A stretch of 64,000 nt of DNA, taken from contig NZ_CP134494.1 in assembly GCF_031759225.1 (NCBI RefSeq), positions 3,966,501-4,030,500 on the forward strand, in the 5' to 3' direction. Shown here one piece after another: positions 42,775-51,393 of the stretch (its first letter is position 1; every line of letters starts with the position of its first letter). The notes below the pieces were generated by a model. The model had not been told where the DNA came from and made no database searches. It saw only the letters and a program-made list of their open reading frames with translations. The position numbers were made by a program, and so were the translations under genes. This stretch comes from Mesobacillus jeotgali (GTDB lineage: Bacteria; Bacillota; Bacilli; Bacillales; Cytobacillaceae).

Positions 42775-42930
42775 ATGACGAAAAAGTTCAATAAAGGCAG
42801 CAAGAATCAAAATTCACCCAAGCTTGGGAATCAGATGGCCGAGTTTTCTGGTGAATTGACGAGCGGCGACAACAGCAAGGGGAACAAGCGCAACAAAGAC
42901 CAGAGCGATAAAACAGACCGACATCATTAG
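42775..42930 (+). CDS. Small hydrophilic protein, 51 residues
   Basis: MTKKFNKGSKNQNSPKLGNQ to SDKTDRHH: rich in K, N, S, G, D and without hydrophobic core. AAGGAGGGCTTGCA gives a strong ribosome site, which makes it a real gene despite its size. Composition resembles small acid-soluble spore proteins of the minor classes, but I cannot assign it to one. Confidence 0.7.
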   Translation: MTKKFNKGSKNQNSPKLGNQMAEFSGELTSGDNSKGNKRNKDQSDKTDRHH

Positions 42931-42962
42931 ATTGGCTTTCGCAATGAGAAGCCTCCAAAAGG

Positions 42963-42989
42963 AAAAGCCGGCATATGAATGCCGGCTTA
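42963..42989. terminator. Bidirectional terminator
   Basis: AAGCCGGCAT (42965-42974) and ATGCCGGCTT form a hairpin; on the minus strand it is followed by TTTTCCTTTT, closing the converging 63-residue gene. Confidence 0.85.
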
Positions 42990-43178
42990 GTCCATTTCAG
43001 TCAGGATGGCTGTCTGGTTATTCAGGTTTGCAGGGTCAATTCCTTTGCTTTTGTTTTCATCGTAAAAAGCATCCTGGAGCTTCATGTTCGCTTCCGCTGT
43101 TTCCAGTTGTTCTTTTTCAGAGCCTGGATTGGCAGGCTTTGCGTGTGGATCAATATTTACATACTTGTCCTTATCCAT
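42987..43178 (-). CDS. Uncharacterised 63-residue protein
   Basis: A hydrophilic acidic protein, MDKDKYVNIDPHAKPANPGS, with a helical middle (EKEQLETAEANMKLQDAFYD). The AGGAGGGATTCAAC before the ATG is a strong ribosome site, so I treat it as real. Convergent with the 51-residue gene and sharing a terminator. No family recognised. Confidence 0.75.
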   Translation of the reverse strand: MDKDKYVNIDPHAKPANPGSEKEQLETAEANMKLQDAFYDENKSKGIDPANLNNQTAILTEMD

Positions 43179-43262
43179 GTTGAATCCCTCCTGATGTTAG
43201 TATCAGCCTTTGACTTTACTTTTACCCGAATAATGGCTGAAGTGAACTTGAAAAATCAGGAA

Positions 43263-44180
43263 TTATCTGCGGACAGAGGCTGCCATCCGGACATAAGTAT
43301 GCCGTTTGCCGCGGACGACGATCGAATAGGCCATGATGTTCTCCGGCAAAGCGATTCCCGCTGCTCCGGCGTCCCCGATATGGTAGAGGTCAGCACCGGC
43401 CATTTTGCTGTTCAGCGCGATTAGTTTGATGGTTTGTTCATCCGCCCCCTCCTGGCTTGTACCTGTCGTCAGGATTGCGAGCGCTCCTTTTTGGTGGACG
43501 AGATCAACCAGCTTTGCCGTCTTTTCAACCGTAAAACCTGATACTGTGCCTGGAGACGGAATCAGGATAATGTCAGCGCCGGCCTCGACAAAGCTATGCA
43601 CGGTTTCTTCCGTCATCATCGAGCTTCCCGTCTCACCTGCCACCCCTGCACCATGCATTTTTCCCGCTATGATCAATCCATCAGGACCGAATGCTGTCCG
43701 GGCTTTCTCAATCGCCTTCGTTATCTCTGCATTCGTCACGCCTGTTTTGGGATTGCCTGTCAAGCAGACGAAATCAAAGCCAAGCTCCTTCGCTCTTGTT
43801 AGGGAAGCATCAGTAGCAATCCTTCCTTCGGGCAGCTGCTGGAGTGCCTCAAGCTTGTCCGCCTGGAGGTCGACAGGCTCAAGGTTCAAGCCAACAGGAC
43901 GGCCAACCAGCTTTTTTAACTGGGTGATCACTTCCGACGGATCTGCATCCGGCAAACTTTCAATCGCTGGGTTCATCACATCGAAGAAGTTAAGCAATAT
44001 CAGGTCTGCCCCGAATGCCGCAGCCAGTTCCGCATTCGTCACTGCAGGATAATATGGTGAAAACGCTCCGATCACCTCTGATAAAATCGTCCGTCCCTCC
44101 GAAGCAATGATTGCCTTTTTCAAATCCTGTCCTGTCATTTGTTCAAAGTCTGATGCCGTGCAGTCAAGCAGTCGTTTCAT
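43263..44180 (-). CDS. DUF7916-type TIM-barrel-like protein next to PTS gene
   Basis: A 305-residue cytosolic protein with repeated beta-alpha units: GADLILLNFFDVMNPAIESL, RPVGLNLEPVDLQ, GFDFVCLTGNPKTGVTN, GLIIAGKMHGAGVAGETGSS, GADIILIPSPGTVSGF. This looks like a TIM barrel; similar proteins are often labelled haloacid dehalogenase-like, but no DxDx(T/V) motif is visible, so that label looks wrong. Such genes are often found beside PTS sugar permeases, as here. Reaction unknown; a sugar or sugar-phosphate aldolase or epimerase is a guess. Separated from nagP by a terminator. Confidence 0.75.
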   Translation of the reverse strand: MKRLLDCTASDFEQMTGQDLKKAIIASEGRTILSEVIGAFSPYYPAVTNAELAAAFGADLILLNFFDVMNPAIESLPDADPSEVITQLKKLVGRPVGLNLEPVDLQADKLEALQQLPEGRIATDASLTRAKELGFDFVCLTGNPKTGVTNAEITKAIEKARTAFGPDGLIIAGKMHGAGVAGETGSSMMTEETVHSFVEAGADIILIPSPGTVSGFTVEKTAKLVDLVHQKGALAILTTGTSQEGADEQTIKLIALNSKMAGADLYHIGDAGAAGIALPENIMAYSIVVRGKRHTYVRMAASVRR

Positions 44181-44244
44181 GACTATATCCCTCCATTATG
44201 TAAGCATCCGTTTTTTAGCTGATTGCTCTAAAACATATCTGTGT

Positions 44245-44277
44245 AAAAAAGACCTGGCGGTAAAATGCCGCCAAGTC
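44245..44277 (-). terminator. Terminator after nagP
   Basis: GACTTGGCGG and CCGCCAGGTC (minus strand) with T6 after, lying between nagP and the next gene on the same strand. Confidence 0.85.
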
Positions 44278-44317
44278 TGCCTAGCTTATTTAAAAGTATA
44301 AATTCTTACACTTAGAT

Positions 44318-44378
44318 TAGTGTCTAGCTGCGGCTCCTAACTCCTCGAGACGTTTGTCTAGTGTCGCCTCCGCTTTTC
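44318..44378. repeat. Remnant of a Bacillaceae TGTCTAGCT-type repeat
   Basis: TGTCTAGCTGCGGCTCCTAA, CTCCTCGAGACG, TTTGTCTAGTGTCGCCTCCGC, CTTTTCT resembles the start and end of a repeat that I recall as common in Bacillus-group genomes (TGTCTAGCTCCAGCGCC...). The middle is missing, so it is a shortened copy. It touches the 3' end of nagP. Confidence 0.5.
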
Positions 44379-45754
44379 TATTTCCGCTTCATTTCATTTG
44401 CCAAAAACTCTACATCTGTTCCAACAATGACTTGAAGGTCTGTTTTATTCAGTTTCAATACGCCTTTTGCACCGAGGCGTTTCAGTTCTGCTTCATTTAC
44501 TTTTGCCATATCATCGACTTTTAAACGAAGGCGTGTTACGCAATTGTCGAGATCCTTGAGATTGCTTTTGCCTCCTAATGCAGCTAGGTAGTGGTCCGCA
44601 AGCTCGGCGTAATTGCCTTTTGAAGAACCGCTTTCCGTAAATTCGCCCTCTACCTCTTCTTCCCGGCCTGGCGTCTTGAGGTCAAGCTTGATGATCAGGA
44701 AGTAGAAAATCACGAAATACAGTACGGCGTAAACAAGTCCGACACCAAGCAGCAGCAATGGCTTTTGGGCGATTCCGTAGTTCAGGACATAGTCGATTGC
44801 ACCGGCTGAGAATCCAAATCCGTGGTGGATATCGAGCATATAGGTAATCGACATTGCTAGACCAGTCAATACGGCATGAATTCCGTAAAGCACAGGTGAA
44901 AGGAACATGAACAAGAATTCGATTGGTTCGGTAATCCCTGTCAGGAATGATGTGAAGGCTAATCCGATAAGCGCCCCTGCAGTAGCCTTCTTGCGTTCCT
45001 TTTTCGCTGCGGCAATCATCGCGAATGCTGCGGCTGGAAGTCCGAACATCATGACTGGGAAGAAACCGTTCATGAAGATTCCTGCTTTAGGATCGCCTGC
45101 GAAGAAACGGTTCAGGTCACCTTTTACAATTTCCCCGGCCGCATTCGTGAATTCACCAAATTCAAACCAGACAAGCGTGTTCAGAACATGGTGAAGACCC
45201 ATTGGAATCAATAAACGATTCAGGAAACCGAATACTCCTACTCCAACTGCACCAGCGCCAACAATCCATTCACCGACACTATTGATGCCTGTCTGGATTG
45301 GCGGCCAAACATAACCGAAAATCCCTGCTAAGACAATCATCACCAATGAAGTGATGATTGGAACGAAACGCTTGCCGCCGAAGAAACCGAGCCAGTCCGG
45401 CAGCTTGATATCATGGAAACGGTTGTAGAGCAAACCGGCAATTACCCCTGATAAAATCCCGCCAAGCACCGCCATATTGATTTCTTCATTGACAGCACCT
45501 GCACCCTTTGTCAAAACAAAGTAACCAATCGCACCAGCGAGCCCGGCAGCGCCGTGTCCATCCTTCGAGATTCCGACTGCCACACCAATGGCGAATAATA
45601 ATGCAAGATTGGCAAAAATCGCGTCACCTGCCGCAGAAATAAAAGCAATATCCAATAAGTCCGGCTGCCCAAGACGCAGCAATAACGCAGCTGCAGGTAA
45701 AACAGCGATGGGAAGCATCAGCGCCTTCCCGATTCTTTGTAAAAATCCTAGCAC
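44378..45754 (-). CDS. nagP: PTS N-acetylglucosamine-type permease, EIICB
   Basis: Membrane permease that imports and phosphorylates an amino sugar, probably N-acetylglucosamine. EIIC (about residues 1-370) begins FLQRIGKALMLPIAVLPAAA, contains GLHHVLNTLVWFEFGEF and GITEPIEFLFMFLSPVLYGI. The EIIB domain carries the phosphocysteine in LKDLDNCVTRLRLKV. There is no EIIA domain, as in B. subtilis NagP, so EIIA must come from another PTS protein. GTG at 45754 is best placed after AGAGG; a GTG three codons earlier is possible. Single gene with a cre site in front. Confidence 0.9.
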   Translation of the reverse strand: MLGFLQRIGKALMLPIAVLPAAALLLRLGQPDLLDIAFISAAGDAIFANLALLFAIGVAVGISKDGHGAAGLAGAIGYFVLTKGAGAVNEEINMAVLGGILSGVIAGLLYNRFHDIKLPDWLGFFGGKRFVPIITSLVMIVLAGIFGYVWPPIQTGINSVGEWIVGAGAVGVGVFGFLNRLLIPMGLHHVLNTLVWFEFGEFTNAAGEIVKGDLNRFFAGDPKAGIFMNGFFPVMMFGLPAAAFAMIAAAKKERKKATAGALIGLAFTSFLTGITEPIEFLFMFLSPVLYGIHAVLTGLAMSITYMLDIHHGFGFSAGAIDYVLNYGIAQKPLLLLGVGLVYAVLYFVIFYFLIIKLDLKTPGREEEVEGEFTESGSSKGNYAELADHYLAALGGKSNLKDLDNCVTRLRLKVDDMAKVNEAELKRLGAKGVLKLNKTDLQVIVGTDVEFLANEMKRK

Positions 45755-45778
45755 CTTCAACACCTCTTCCGTTAAGAT

Positions 45779-45792
45779 TGTAAATGCTTACA
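45779..45792. promoter_or_regulatory. Candidate cre site (CcpA) upstream of nagP
   Basis: TGTAAATGCTTACA follows the cre pattern TGNAANCGNTNNCA with the central CG changed to TG, 24 bases before the proposed nagP start. A related TGTAAACATACA lies at about 45,818-45,829. Position suits carbon catabolite repression. Confidence 0.55.
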
Positions 45793-46011
45793 TTTTTCAA
45801 GAACCTTGTAGAAATTTGTAAACATACACCCAGCATAACACTTCGGTTTTCTAAATAACATCCTGAAAATAGACTATTTTCACTATTCCGACTTTAAAAA
45901 CCGGCGCTCCCTTCTTAAGCTGTCACCCTCACAATCGGACAGGGCTGATAATTATAGCTTATTCGGCTTTTTTTATAAAAATTCCTTTCAACATCGGAGC
46001 GCGTTGAAGAA

Positions 46012-46038
46012 AGAAAAAACCCGCAGGAATGCGGGTTT
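46012..46038 (-). terminator. Terminator after the MASE3-PAS gene
   Basis: AAACCCGC and GCGGGTTT flank AGGAAT, with Ts following on the minus strand. It lies a few bases past the stop. Confidence 0.85.
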
Positions 46039-46045
46039 ACATAAT

Positions 46046-47251
46046 TTATAGGGCATTTGCCTTTGTATTTCGTGAGCAGCGGTCCAGCCGTGAATATCTG
46101 ACAACACCCATGACGGCTCCGGCAATCTCCACTACCTCGCCATTGTTCATCAGAGGCATGAGCGAAATACCATACGTATTTCCGCCAATTTCGATTTCAA
46201 AGACGATCTTCTCATTATTTTTCCATACACAGTCATAGTATCTTTCAATTCTCACCGCCTTTTCGGGCAGGAATTCCGCAATCGTCTTGCCATTGATTTC
46301 ATTCGGGCTGAAGCCAAGGTCATCCAGCAGCCCGCCTCCGACAATGTGGTGGATGAAATCATTTCCCTGCTTTGACAGCTTGAAGATGATACCATAATGA
46401 CTTTGGATCATCTCCTCGGTCTGTCTCCATATCTTTTCGGAGGGATCCTTCTGGAAGCTGTCGTCCGCGAGTGTCGAGAAGTAGAAGCCTCTCATGATGA
46501 AAAAGTAGCCGAGCGCCTTGTATAAATGCCCAGTGAAATTATCGATATCATAAACGCTCTGGTAGATCGTGAACACAAGCTCGGACAGGAAAAGGAATGT
46601 GAATGCCAATCCTACGTATAAGTGCTGGCCGTTCTTCCCCTCATTATAAAAGTAAAGCGATATGACAATTGAGATGAAATGAAGGAAACTGACACCGTAT
46701 TCAATGAGATTTTTCAGGATGGTGGTCCCTTTGCCTTCAATGACAAGCAGCGGCAGGCTTTGTTCATACTTGAAAATCACGAACATCAGGACAGCTATTA
46801 TCGCCATGCAAATGGCAAGACAGCTCCGCCTGCGATCCGTTAGAAGATTGCGTTCCGGCAGGATGAGGACAAGCACCATCAGCAATGATTCAATGATACG
46901 AGCAGAAACCCAGAACCATGTTGCCTTCGCGATCGAGCTCTCAGTAATAAAAAAGGGCATACCATCGAATGTAAGTGTATGCAGTAAATCGAGCGTCCCG
47001 ACAATGAAGAATAAAAAGCTCAGCATCAGGATTCTTCGCGATTTTGAGAAACCGAATACTTTCCATCCGTATGAAAAAATCGAAAAAGAAACAGCAATAC
47101 TGAAAAATTCCAAAATCATATGGATGGCCAGATAGTTTTCAGGATTCAAATAGGACGAAAGGTCAGCATGATAGAGATGGATCAGCATCAAAAGCAAGAC
47201 TGCAGCTACAATATAGACGAGAAACCTTCCCTCCGACATGCTCTTCTCCAT
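46046..47251 (-). CDS. MASE3-PAS membrane sensor without output domain
   Basis: A 401-residue protein. Residues 1-270 are a MASE3 sensory domain with about seven to eight membrane spans (FSIFSYGWKVFGFSKSRR, GTLDLLHTLTFDGMPFF are its landmarks). The remainder (EEMIQSHYGIIFKLSKQGND to GEVVEIAGAVMGVV) is a PAS fold. In most MASE3 proteins a kinase, GGDEF or similar domain follows; here the protein simply ends. Start ATG follows AGGTGAG. How it signals is unknown; it may pass signals by protein contact. Confidence 0.85.
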   Translation of the reverse strand: MEKSMSEGRFLVYIVAAVLLLMLIHLYHADLSSYLNPENYLAIHMILEFFSIAVSFSIFSYGWKVFGFSKSRRILMLSFLFFIVGTLDLLHTLTFDGMPFFITESSIAKATWFWVSARIIESLLMVLVLILPERNLLTDRRRSCLAICMAIIAVLMFVIFKYEQSLPLLVIEGKGTTILKNLIEYGVSFLHFISIVISLYFYNEGKNGQHLYVGLAFTFLFLSELVFTIYQSVYDIDNFTGHLYKALGYFFIMRGFYFSTLADDSFQKDPSEKIWRQTEEMIQSHYGIIFKLSKQGNDFIHHIVGGGLLDDLGFSPNEINGKTIAEFLPEKAVRIERYYDCVWKNNEKIVFEIEIGGNTYGISLMPLMNNGEVVEIAGAVMGVVRYSRLDRCSRNTKANAL

Positions 47252-47435
47252 TTTACTCACCTGCTTAGGGAGGATATAGTTATCTCTATTATAAGCACGT
47301 TCGACTACTCCTGGTCCGCGTACATATAGCTGTTTTGTGAATATTGACAATTCTGTTCAAATACATATATGGGTTTTGCTATTTTTCTTTTATTCGGTAA
47401 AGTGGTAGTTAGACAGATTTGAAGGACGTGTAAAC

Positions 47436-48455
47436 ATGAAACTGAAAGAACTTTTGCCCCGTTTTAGCGTGCCAGTCTTCAAAGGCATTGCTTTAACACT
47501 GGTTCTGGCACTGGCTGCCCGCTTGATTGCAGGCCTCCCTTTCTTCGTGATCATGGGACAGCTTGTCATTGCCATCATGCTGGGAATGATATGGCGGGCG
47601 TCTGTCGGAGTGAACAGCGGACTGTTGGAGGGTGCTTCCTATTCCAGCAAAAAACTGCTTCGCCTCGGAATCATCCTGCTTGGATTCAGGCTGAATCTCT
47701 ATGATATATACAATGCCGGAACGACGGTATTTTTTATCGCATTCGCGAATCTGACCTTTGCTTTGCTGGTCGTCTATTTGCTGAGCCGGCTCTTTAAGGT
47801 CGAAAAAAGGCTTGGCATCCTGACTGCCTGCGGCACTGCGATTTGCGGAGCGGCCGCTGTCGTCGCCATCGCACCAGTCATCAAGGCAAACGAAAAAGAG
47901 ACCGCTGTCGGTGCGGCCAATGTTGCCGTGCTCGGAACGATATTCACCATTCTTTATACCCTGATCTTCTCGTATCTTGACTTGAACGCGCTGAATTATG
48001 GTGTATTTGCGGGCGGCACCCTGCACGAAATCGCTCATGTCGTCGCCGCTGCCGATCCGGCTGGACAGGCCGCACTCGACCTTGCCATTATCGTAAAATT
48101 GACAAGGGTAGCCTTGCTGGTCCCGGTTGCAATTTTAATAGGTTTCCTGATCCAGAGAAAGGAATCCGGTGACGCCAGTCAAAAAATGACGCTCGCAAAC
48201 CTTCCGATTCCCTGGTTCATCCTTGGATTCCTGGCAGTGAGTGCATTCAACACTTTAGGTGTTGTCAGCGATGTCGTCGCGTCTGCCATCGTCAGCCTCG
48301 CCTATTTGCTGATCGGCATGGCCATGGCTGGGCTCGGTTTGAATGTCGATTTTAAATCGTTCAGGCAAATGGGCGGAAAAGCATTATCGGCAGGACTTGC
48401 AGGATCTGTCCTGCTTTCGGTGTTTGGGTATATTTTAGTTAGGGTTTTTGTTTAA
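47436..48455 (+). CDS. YeiH family transporter
   Basis: A 339-residue membrane protein of the YeiH/YwcJ-like family (putative sulfate exporter, UPF0324), about ten spans. Landmarks are LLRLGIILLGFRLNLYDI, TACGTAICGAAAVVAIAPVI with the conserved Cys pair, VFAGGTLHEIAHVVAA and GLGLNVDFKSFRQMGGKAL. Family members in other bacteria are linked to sulfur compounds such as taurine-derived sulfite; the substrate here is unproven. No LysR gene is adjacent. GAAGGACG precedes the ATG. Confidence 0.88.
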   Translation: MKLKELLPRFSVPVFKGIALTLVLALAARLIAGLPFFVIMGQLVIAIMLGMIWRASVGVNSGLLEGASYSSKKLLRLGIILLGFRLNLYDIYNAGTTVFFIAFANLTFALLVVYLLSRLFKVEKRLGILTACGTAICGAAAVVAIAPVIKANEKETAVGAANVAVLGTIFTILYTLIFSYLDLNALNYGVFAGGTLHEIAHVVAAADPAGQAALDLAIIVKLTRVALLVPVAILIGFLIQRKESGDASQKMTLANLPIPWFILGFLAVSAFNTLGVVSDVVASAIVSLAYLLIGMAMAGLGLNVDFKSFRQMGGKALSAGLAGSVLLSVFGYILVRVFV

Positions 48456-48464
48456 TAAAATTAG

Positions 48465-48491
48465 ACCATCAGCGATGATGGTTTATTTTTT
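48465..48491 (+). terminator. Terminator after the yeiH-type gene
   Basis: ACCATC and GATGGT enclose a short loop, followed by TTATTTTTTG, 10 bases past the stop. Confidence 0.8.
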
Positions 48492-48540
48492 GAAATATTC
48501 GCTGCAGCTTGCGGTGATCTTCCATTATTTTGGAAAAAGT

Positions 48541-48675
48541 GGAGATTATCGTGTGAATGTGAGTGATACAAGCATGGATGTGAGAGATTATCGTGTGAAT
48601 CGGAGAGATTATCGTGTGGACCGGAGAGATTCTCGCGTGAATCGGAGTGATTATCGTAAGAATCGGAGAGATTCC
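48541..48675. repeat. Array F, seven units of 21 bp
   Basis: GATTATCG or a variant begins at 48544, 48565, 48586, 48607, 48628, 48649 and 48670, always 21 bases apart. A unit reads GATTATCGTGTGAATCGGAGA. Since 21 is seven codons the plus frame stays open as repeats of RDYRVNR, but there is no ribosome site and the frame begins inside the upstream gene's end, so it is probably not translated. It lies between converging genes. Confidence 0.9.
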
Positions 48676-48708
48676 AAAAAAATAAAGCGGCGCATCGGCC
48701 GCTTTATT
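48676..48708 (-). terminator. Terminator after the glcD-type gene
   Basis: AATAAAGCGG (48681-48690) pairs with CCGCTTTATT (48699-48708); seven Ts follow on the minus strand. Confidence 0.92.
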
Positions 48709-48712
48709 GTTA

Positions 48713-50080
48713 TTAATCTACAAAAATCTTCCCAGGATTCAGGATACCGTTCGGGTCGAGGGTTTTCTTGATGGATTTCATGACATTGTAGGCAGCGCCA
48801 TGCTCAAGTCGCTGGTACTTTGCTTTCCCGAGGCCGACACCGTGTTCTCCGGTGCACGTCCCGCCACGCTTCAGTGCATAGTGGACGATTTCTTCATTGA
48901 TTCGTTCGCCTTCTTTTACTTCTCCAGGATTCTCCTTGTCTATCAACAGCAGAACGTGATAGTTACCGTCCCCAACATGGCCGACGATTGAGCCTTCAAT
49001 TGAAGATGCATCAATCAGCTCGCGGGTATGGAGGATGGCTCCCGTCAATTCTGAAACCGGGACACTGACATCTGTCAGCATGATGCTTTTCTTGCCGGCT
49101 GTATGTTTATAGGCGTAAAGCAGATTATGCCTTGCTTCCCACAGCTGGTTGCGTGCTTTTGAGTCTGCCTCGAACTGGAAAGTAGAGCATCCGTGATCCT
49201 TCAAGATTTCAGTAGCAAACTCCACATCCTGCGCCAGTCCTGCCTCGTTGCCGTGGAATTCCATGAACAGCGTCGTACTTTCCTCGTACTGTGTTTCCAT
49301 GAATTCATTCACTTTTTTCACCGACTCAGCATCGACGAATTCAATCCGGGCCACCGGTATGCCTCCAGCTAAAATGCCAACCACGGCATCGACGGCATTT
49401 TTAACAGATGGAAAAACGGCCCGGGCGGCGGTAATCGCCTCTGGAATGCCATATACCTTCAGCGTAAGCTCCGTGATGACTCCAAGCGTTCCTTCCGAGC
49501 CGACAAACATCCCATTCAGGTGGATTCCTGAAGAAGACTTCGCAGCCAGACTGCCGGTATGGATGATGTCACCGTTCGCAAGCACCACCTCAAGATCCCT
49601 GACCTGATCGCGCATGATGCCGTAGCGCACTGAAGTTGTGCCGCTCGCATTCGTTGCGGCCATCCCGCCAAGCGTCGCATCCGCTCCAGGATCGACGGTA
49701 AAAAACAAGCCATACTTTTTCAGTTCTTTATTCAGGGCCGACCTTGTGACCCCCGGCTGGACTTTCACCAGGAAGTCGCTTTCCTTTACTTCAACAATTG
49801 CATTCATCTGCGAAAGATCAAGCGATATCCCGCCATTCACGGGAATGACATGCCCTTCCAGGCTCGTTCCCAAGCCAAATGGAACAACAGGGATTTTCCG
49901 CTCGTTGGCGAACTTCAGGACCTTGCTGACATCTCCTTTATTCCGAGGAAAAACCACGACATCTGGCAGACGTGGCTCATGATAAGACTCATCCCGGCCG
50001 TGAAGCTCCAAAACCGTTTCATTTATCGATACCAGTTCCTCATCTATGACTCTCTTCAATTCATCTATGTAGCCTGCCAT
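48713..50080 (-). CDS. FAD-binding oxidase, GlcD/D-lactate dehydrogenase type
   Basis: A 455-residue flavoprotein of the GlcD/DLD family that oxidises a 2-hydroxy acid such as glycolate or D-lactate. The FAD-binding half has PVVPFGLGTSLEGHVIPVNG and FTVDPGADATLGGMAATNAS, GTTSVRYGIMRDQVRDLE; the C-terminal half has SIVGHVGDGNYHVLLLID and GGTCTGEHGVGLGKAKY, with metal-binding histidines. AAAAGGGGAGATTGAC sets the start. The partner Fe-S subunit (GlcF) is not next to it, which leans to the single-subunit D-lactate dehydrogenase type. Substrate not settled. Confidence 0.9.
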   Translation of the reverse strand: MAGYIDELKRVIDEELVSINETVLELHGRDESYHEPRLPDVVVFPRNKGDVSKVLKFANERKIPVVPFGLGTSLEGHVIPVNGGISLDLSQMNAIVEVKESDFLVKVQPGVTRSALNKELKKYGLFFTVDPGADATLGGMAATNASGTTSVRYGIMRDQVRDLEVVLANGDIIHTGSLAAKSSSGIHLNGMFVGSEGTLGVITELTLKVYGIPEAITAARAVFPSVKNAVDAVVGILAGGIPVARIEFVDAESVKKVNEFMETQYEESTTLFMEFHGNEAGLAQDVEFATEILKDHGCSTFQFEADSKARNQLWEARHNLLYAYKHTAGKKSIMLTDVSVPVSELTGAILHTRELIDASSIEGSIVGHVGDGNYHVLLLIDKENPGEVKEGERINEEIVHYALKRGGTCTGEHGVGLGKAKYQRLEHGAAYNVMKSIKKTLDPNGILNPGKIFVD

Positions 50081-50129
50081 GTCAATCTCCCCTTTTAAAA
50101 AATGGTTGTGAACCTTGAAATCTATCTTT

Positions 50130-50219
50130 ATAAAGCATAATCGATCTTGGCTTTTGCACTACCATTTGTCAGGAACCCAGGTATTTTACGTATTAGGATT
50201 TTGCTTTACACTATCATCG
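50130..50219. repeat. Degenerate copies of the 3' end of the thiF/moeB-like gene
   Basis: The end of the neighbouring gene (CTAGATACCTGGGTTCTTAA on the minus strand, preceded by GATACTGTAAAAGCAAAAACG) is echoed just beyond its stop: GATAGTGTAAAGCAAAATCC followed by AATACCTGGGTTCCTGA, and a third fainter TGGTAGTGCAAAAGCC. The copies are spaced about 50 bases and would encode a tail like DSVKQNPNT if in frame. Confidence 0.65.
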
Positions 50220-51248
50220 TTAAGAACCCAGGTATCTAGCATAATACGTTTTTGCTTTTACAGTATCATCCGTACCATGGACGAGTACCCTTCCGTCCTG
50301 GAAAATGACCATTGTGATTTCCTTGTCCGGCATAAAGCGGAGCAAGAATGGATTGCCTTTGACCTCACCATTATTTTTCAGGCGGCCGGCGAGTTTCTCC
50401 AAATCTTGTTTCGTTTTTTGCCGCGGGTTGATCTGGATGGTGTCCCGTCCGCATAAGGATGCATAGTTAATTTGCTGTTGTGATGAGCGATCCAGGAATT
50501 CGTAATTGTGGTGGACGCATGCCGGGCATTCTGGATTGCGCCCCTGGCTGACGTCCATCTGCAAAAAGGAGTTGTACCAGATATCCATCTGCTCAAGATT
50601 CGGGTTCGACTCTGCCCCCACCAGCAGCTTGAGTGCCTCGACTGCTTCGAAGGATCCAATGATATCTGTAATCGGCGAAAGCACCCCGATGCTGTCGCAT
50701 GTCTCACCCAGTCCAGCAGGAACCGATGGGAACAAGCACCGATAGCAAGGGGTTTCTCCCGGTTTGATGGCGGCGAACATCCCACGTGAACTGACTGCCC
50801 CTCCGTAAACCCACGGAATGCCATGCTTGACGGCAACATCATTGATGAGATAGCGGGCCATGAAGTTATCGGTTCCATCAACAATCACATCAAAACCTGC
50901 AAGCAGATCCTCTGCGTTGTCGAGCGTTAAATCTGCGATGACAGCCTCGACTTTCACTTCTGAATTGATCTTTTTCAGTTTTTTTTCAGCGGCAATGACC
51001 TTCGGCAGGTTTTCGCGCGCATCATCCTCATCATAAAGAGTCTGGCGCTGGAGGTTGGAAAGCTCCACAAGGTCACGGTCGATGATTCGCACATGCCCGA
51101 CACCTGACCGGACCAGATGATTCGAAATTACCGTTCCCAGTGCGCCCATGCCGACGATGACGGCAGAGCTTTTCAACAGTTTCTCCTGGCCTCCACTTCC
51201 AATTGGCTGGAATAAAATCTGCCTTGAATAACGCTCCATATCTTTCAT
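50220..51248 (-). CDS. ThiF/MoeB family adenylyltransferase (E1-like)
   Basis: A 342-residue E1-like enzyme that adenylates the C-terminal GG of a ubiquitin-like sulfur carrier (ThiS or MoaD). It begins ERYSRQILFQPIGSGGQEKL, has the ATP site VIVGMGALGTVISNHLVRSG, RDLVELSNLQRQTLYDE, DGTDNFMARYLIND, and zinc cysteines CYRC and CPAC. The last 80 residues (SLCGRDTIQINPRQ, VFQDGRVLVHGTDD as IFQDGRVLVHGTDD) form the C-terminal extension also seen in B. subtilis ThiF. Divergent from the AOR gene and near moaD, it probably serves the pterin pathway, though thiazole synthesis is not excluded. Confidence 0.88.
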   Translation of the reverse strand: MKDMERYSRQILFQPIGSGGQEKLLKSSAVIVGMGALGTVISNHLVRSGVGHVRIIDRDLVELSNLQRQTLYDEDDARENLPKVIAAEKKLKKINSEVKVEAVIADLTLDNAEDLLAGFDVIVDGTDNFMARYLINDVAVKHGIPWVYGGAVSSRGMFAAIKPGETPCYRCLFPSVPAGLGETCDSIGVLSPITDIIGSFEAVEALKLLVGAESNPNLEQMDIWYNSFLQMDVSQGRNPECPACVHHNYEFLDRSSQQQINYASLCGRDTIQINPRQKTKQDLEKLAGRLKNNGEVKGNPFLLRFMPDKEITMVIFQDGRVLVHGTDDTVKAKTYYARYLGS

Positions 51249-51393
51249 TCAGATCCCCTCATTTCTATTTCATTATATCTTGAAATAAAGCTTTTTTTTA
51301 GGCTGAATTTTCACTATACTTAAGATTAAGAGGATAATAGGCCTCTTGTATTATTTTTTATCCATACTAAATGAAAGAGGTGGATTAGTTAAG

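Noticed and set aside
44245..44380. Riboswitch between nagP and its downstream neighbour
   Set aside because: The structure is a simple terminator plus a shortened interspersed repeat; no known aptamer core.
48448..48771. 107-residue repeat protein RDYRVNR
   Set aside because: Starts inside the end of the yeiH-type gene, has no ribosome site and runs through two terminators.
51249..51393. Moco/tungsten-cofactor riboswitch before AOR
   Set aside because: Only a weak AAGAGG/CCTCTT hairpin is visible; the leader is too short for the known aptamer.
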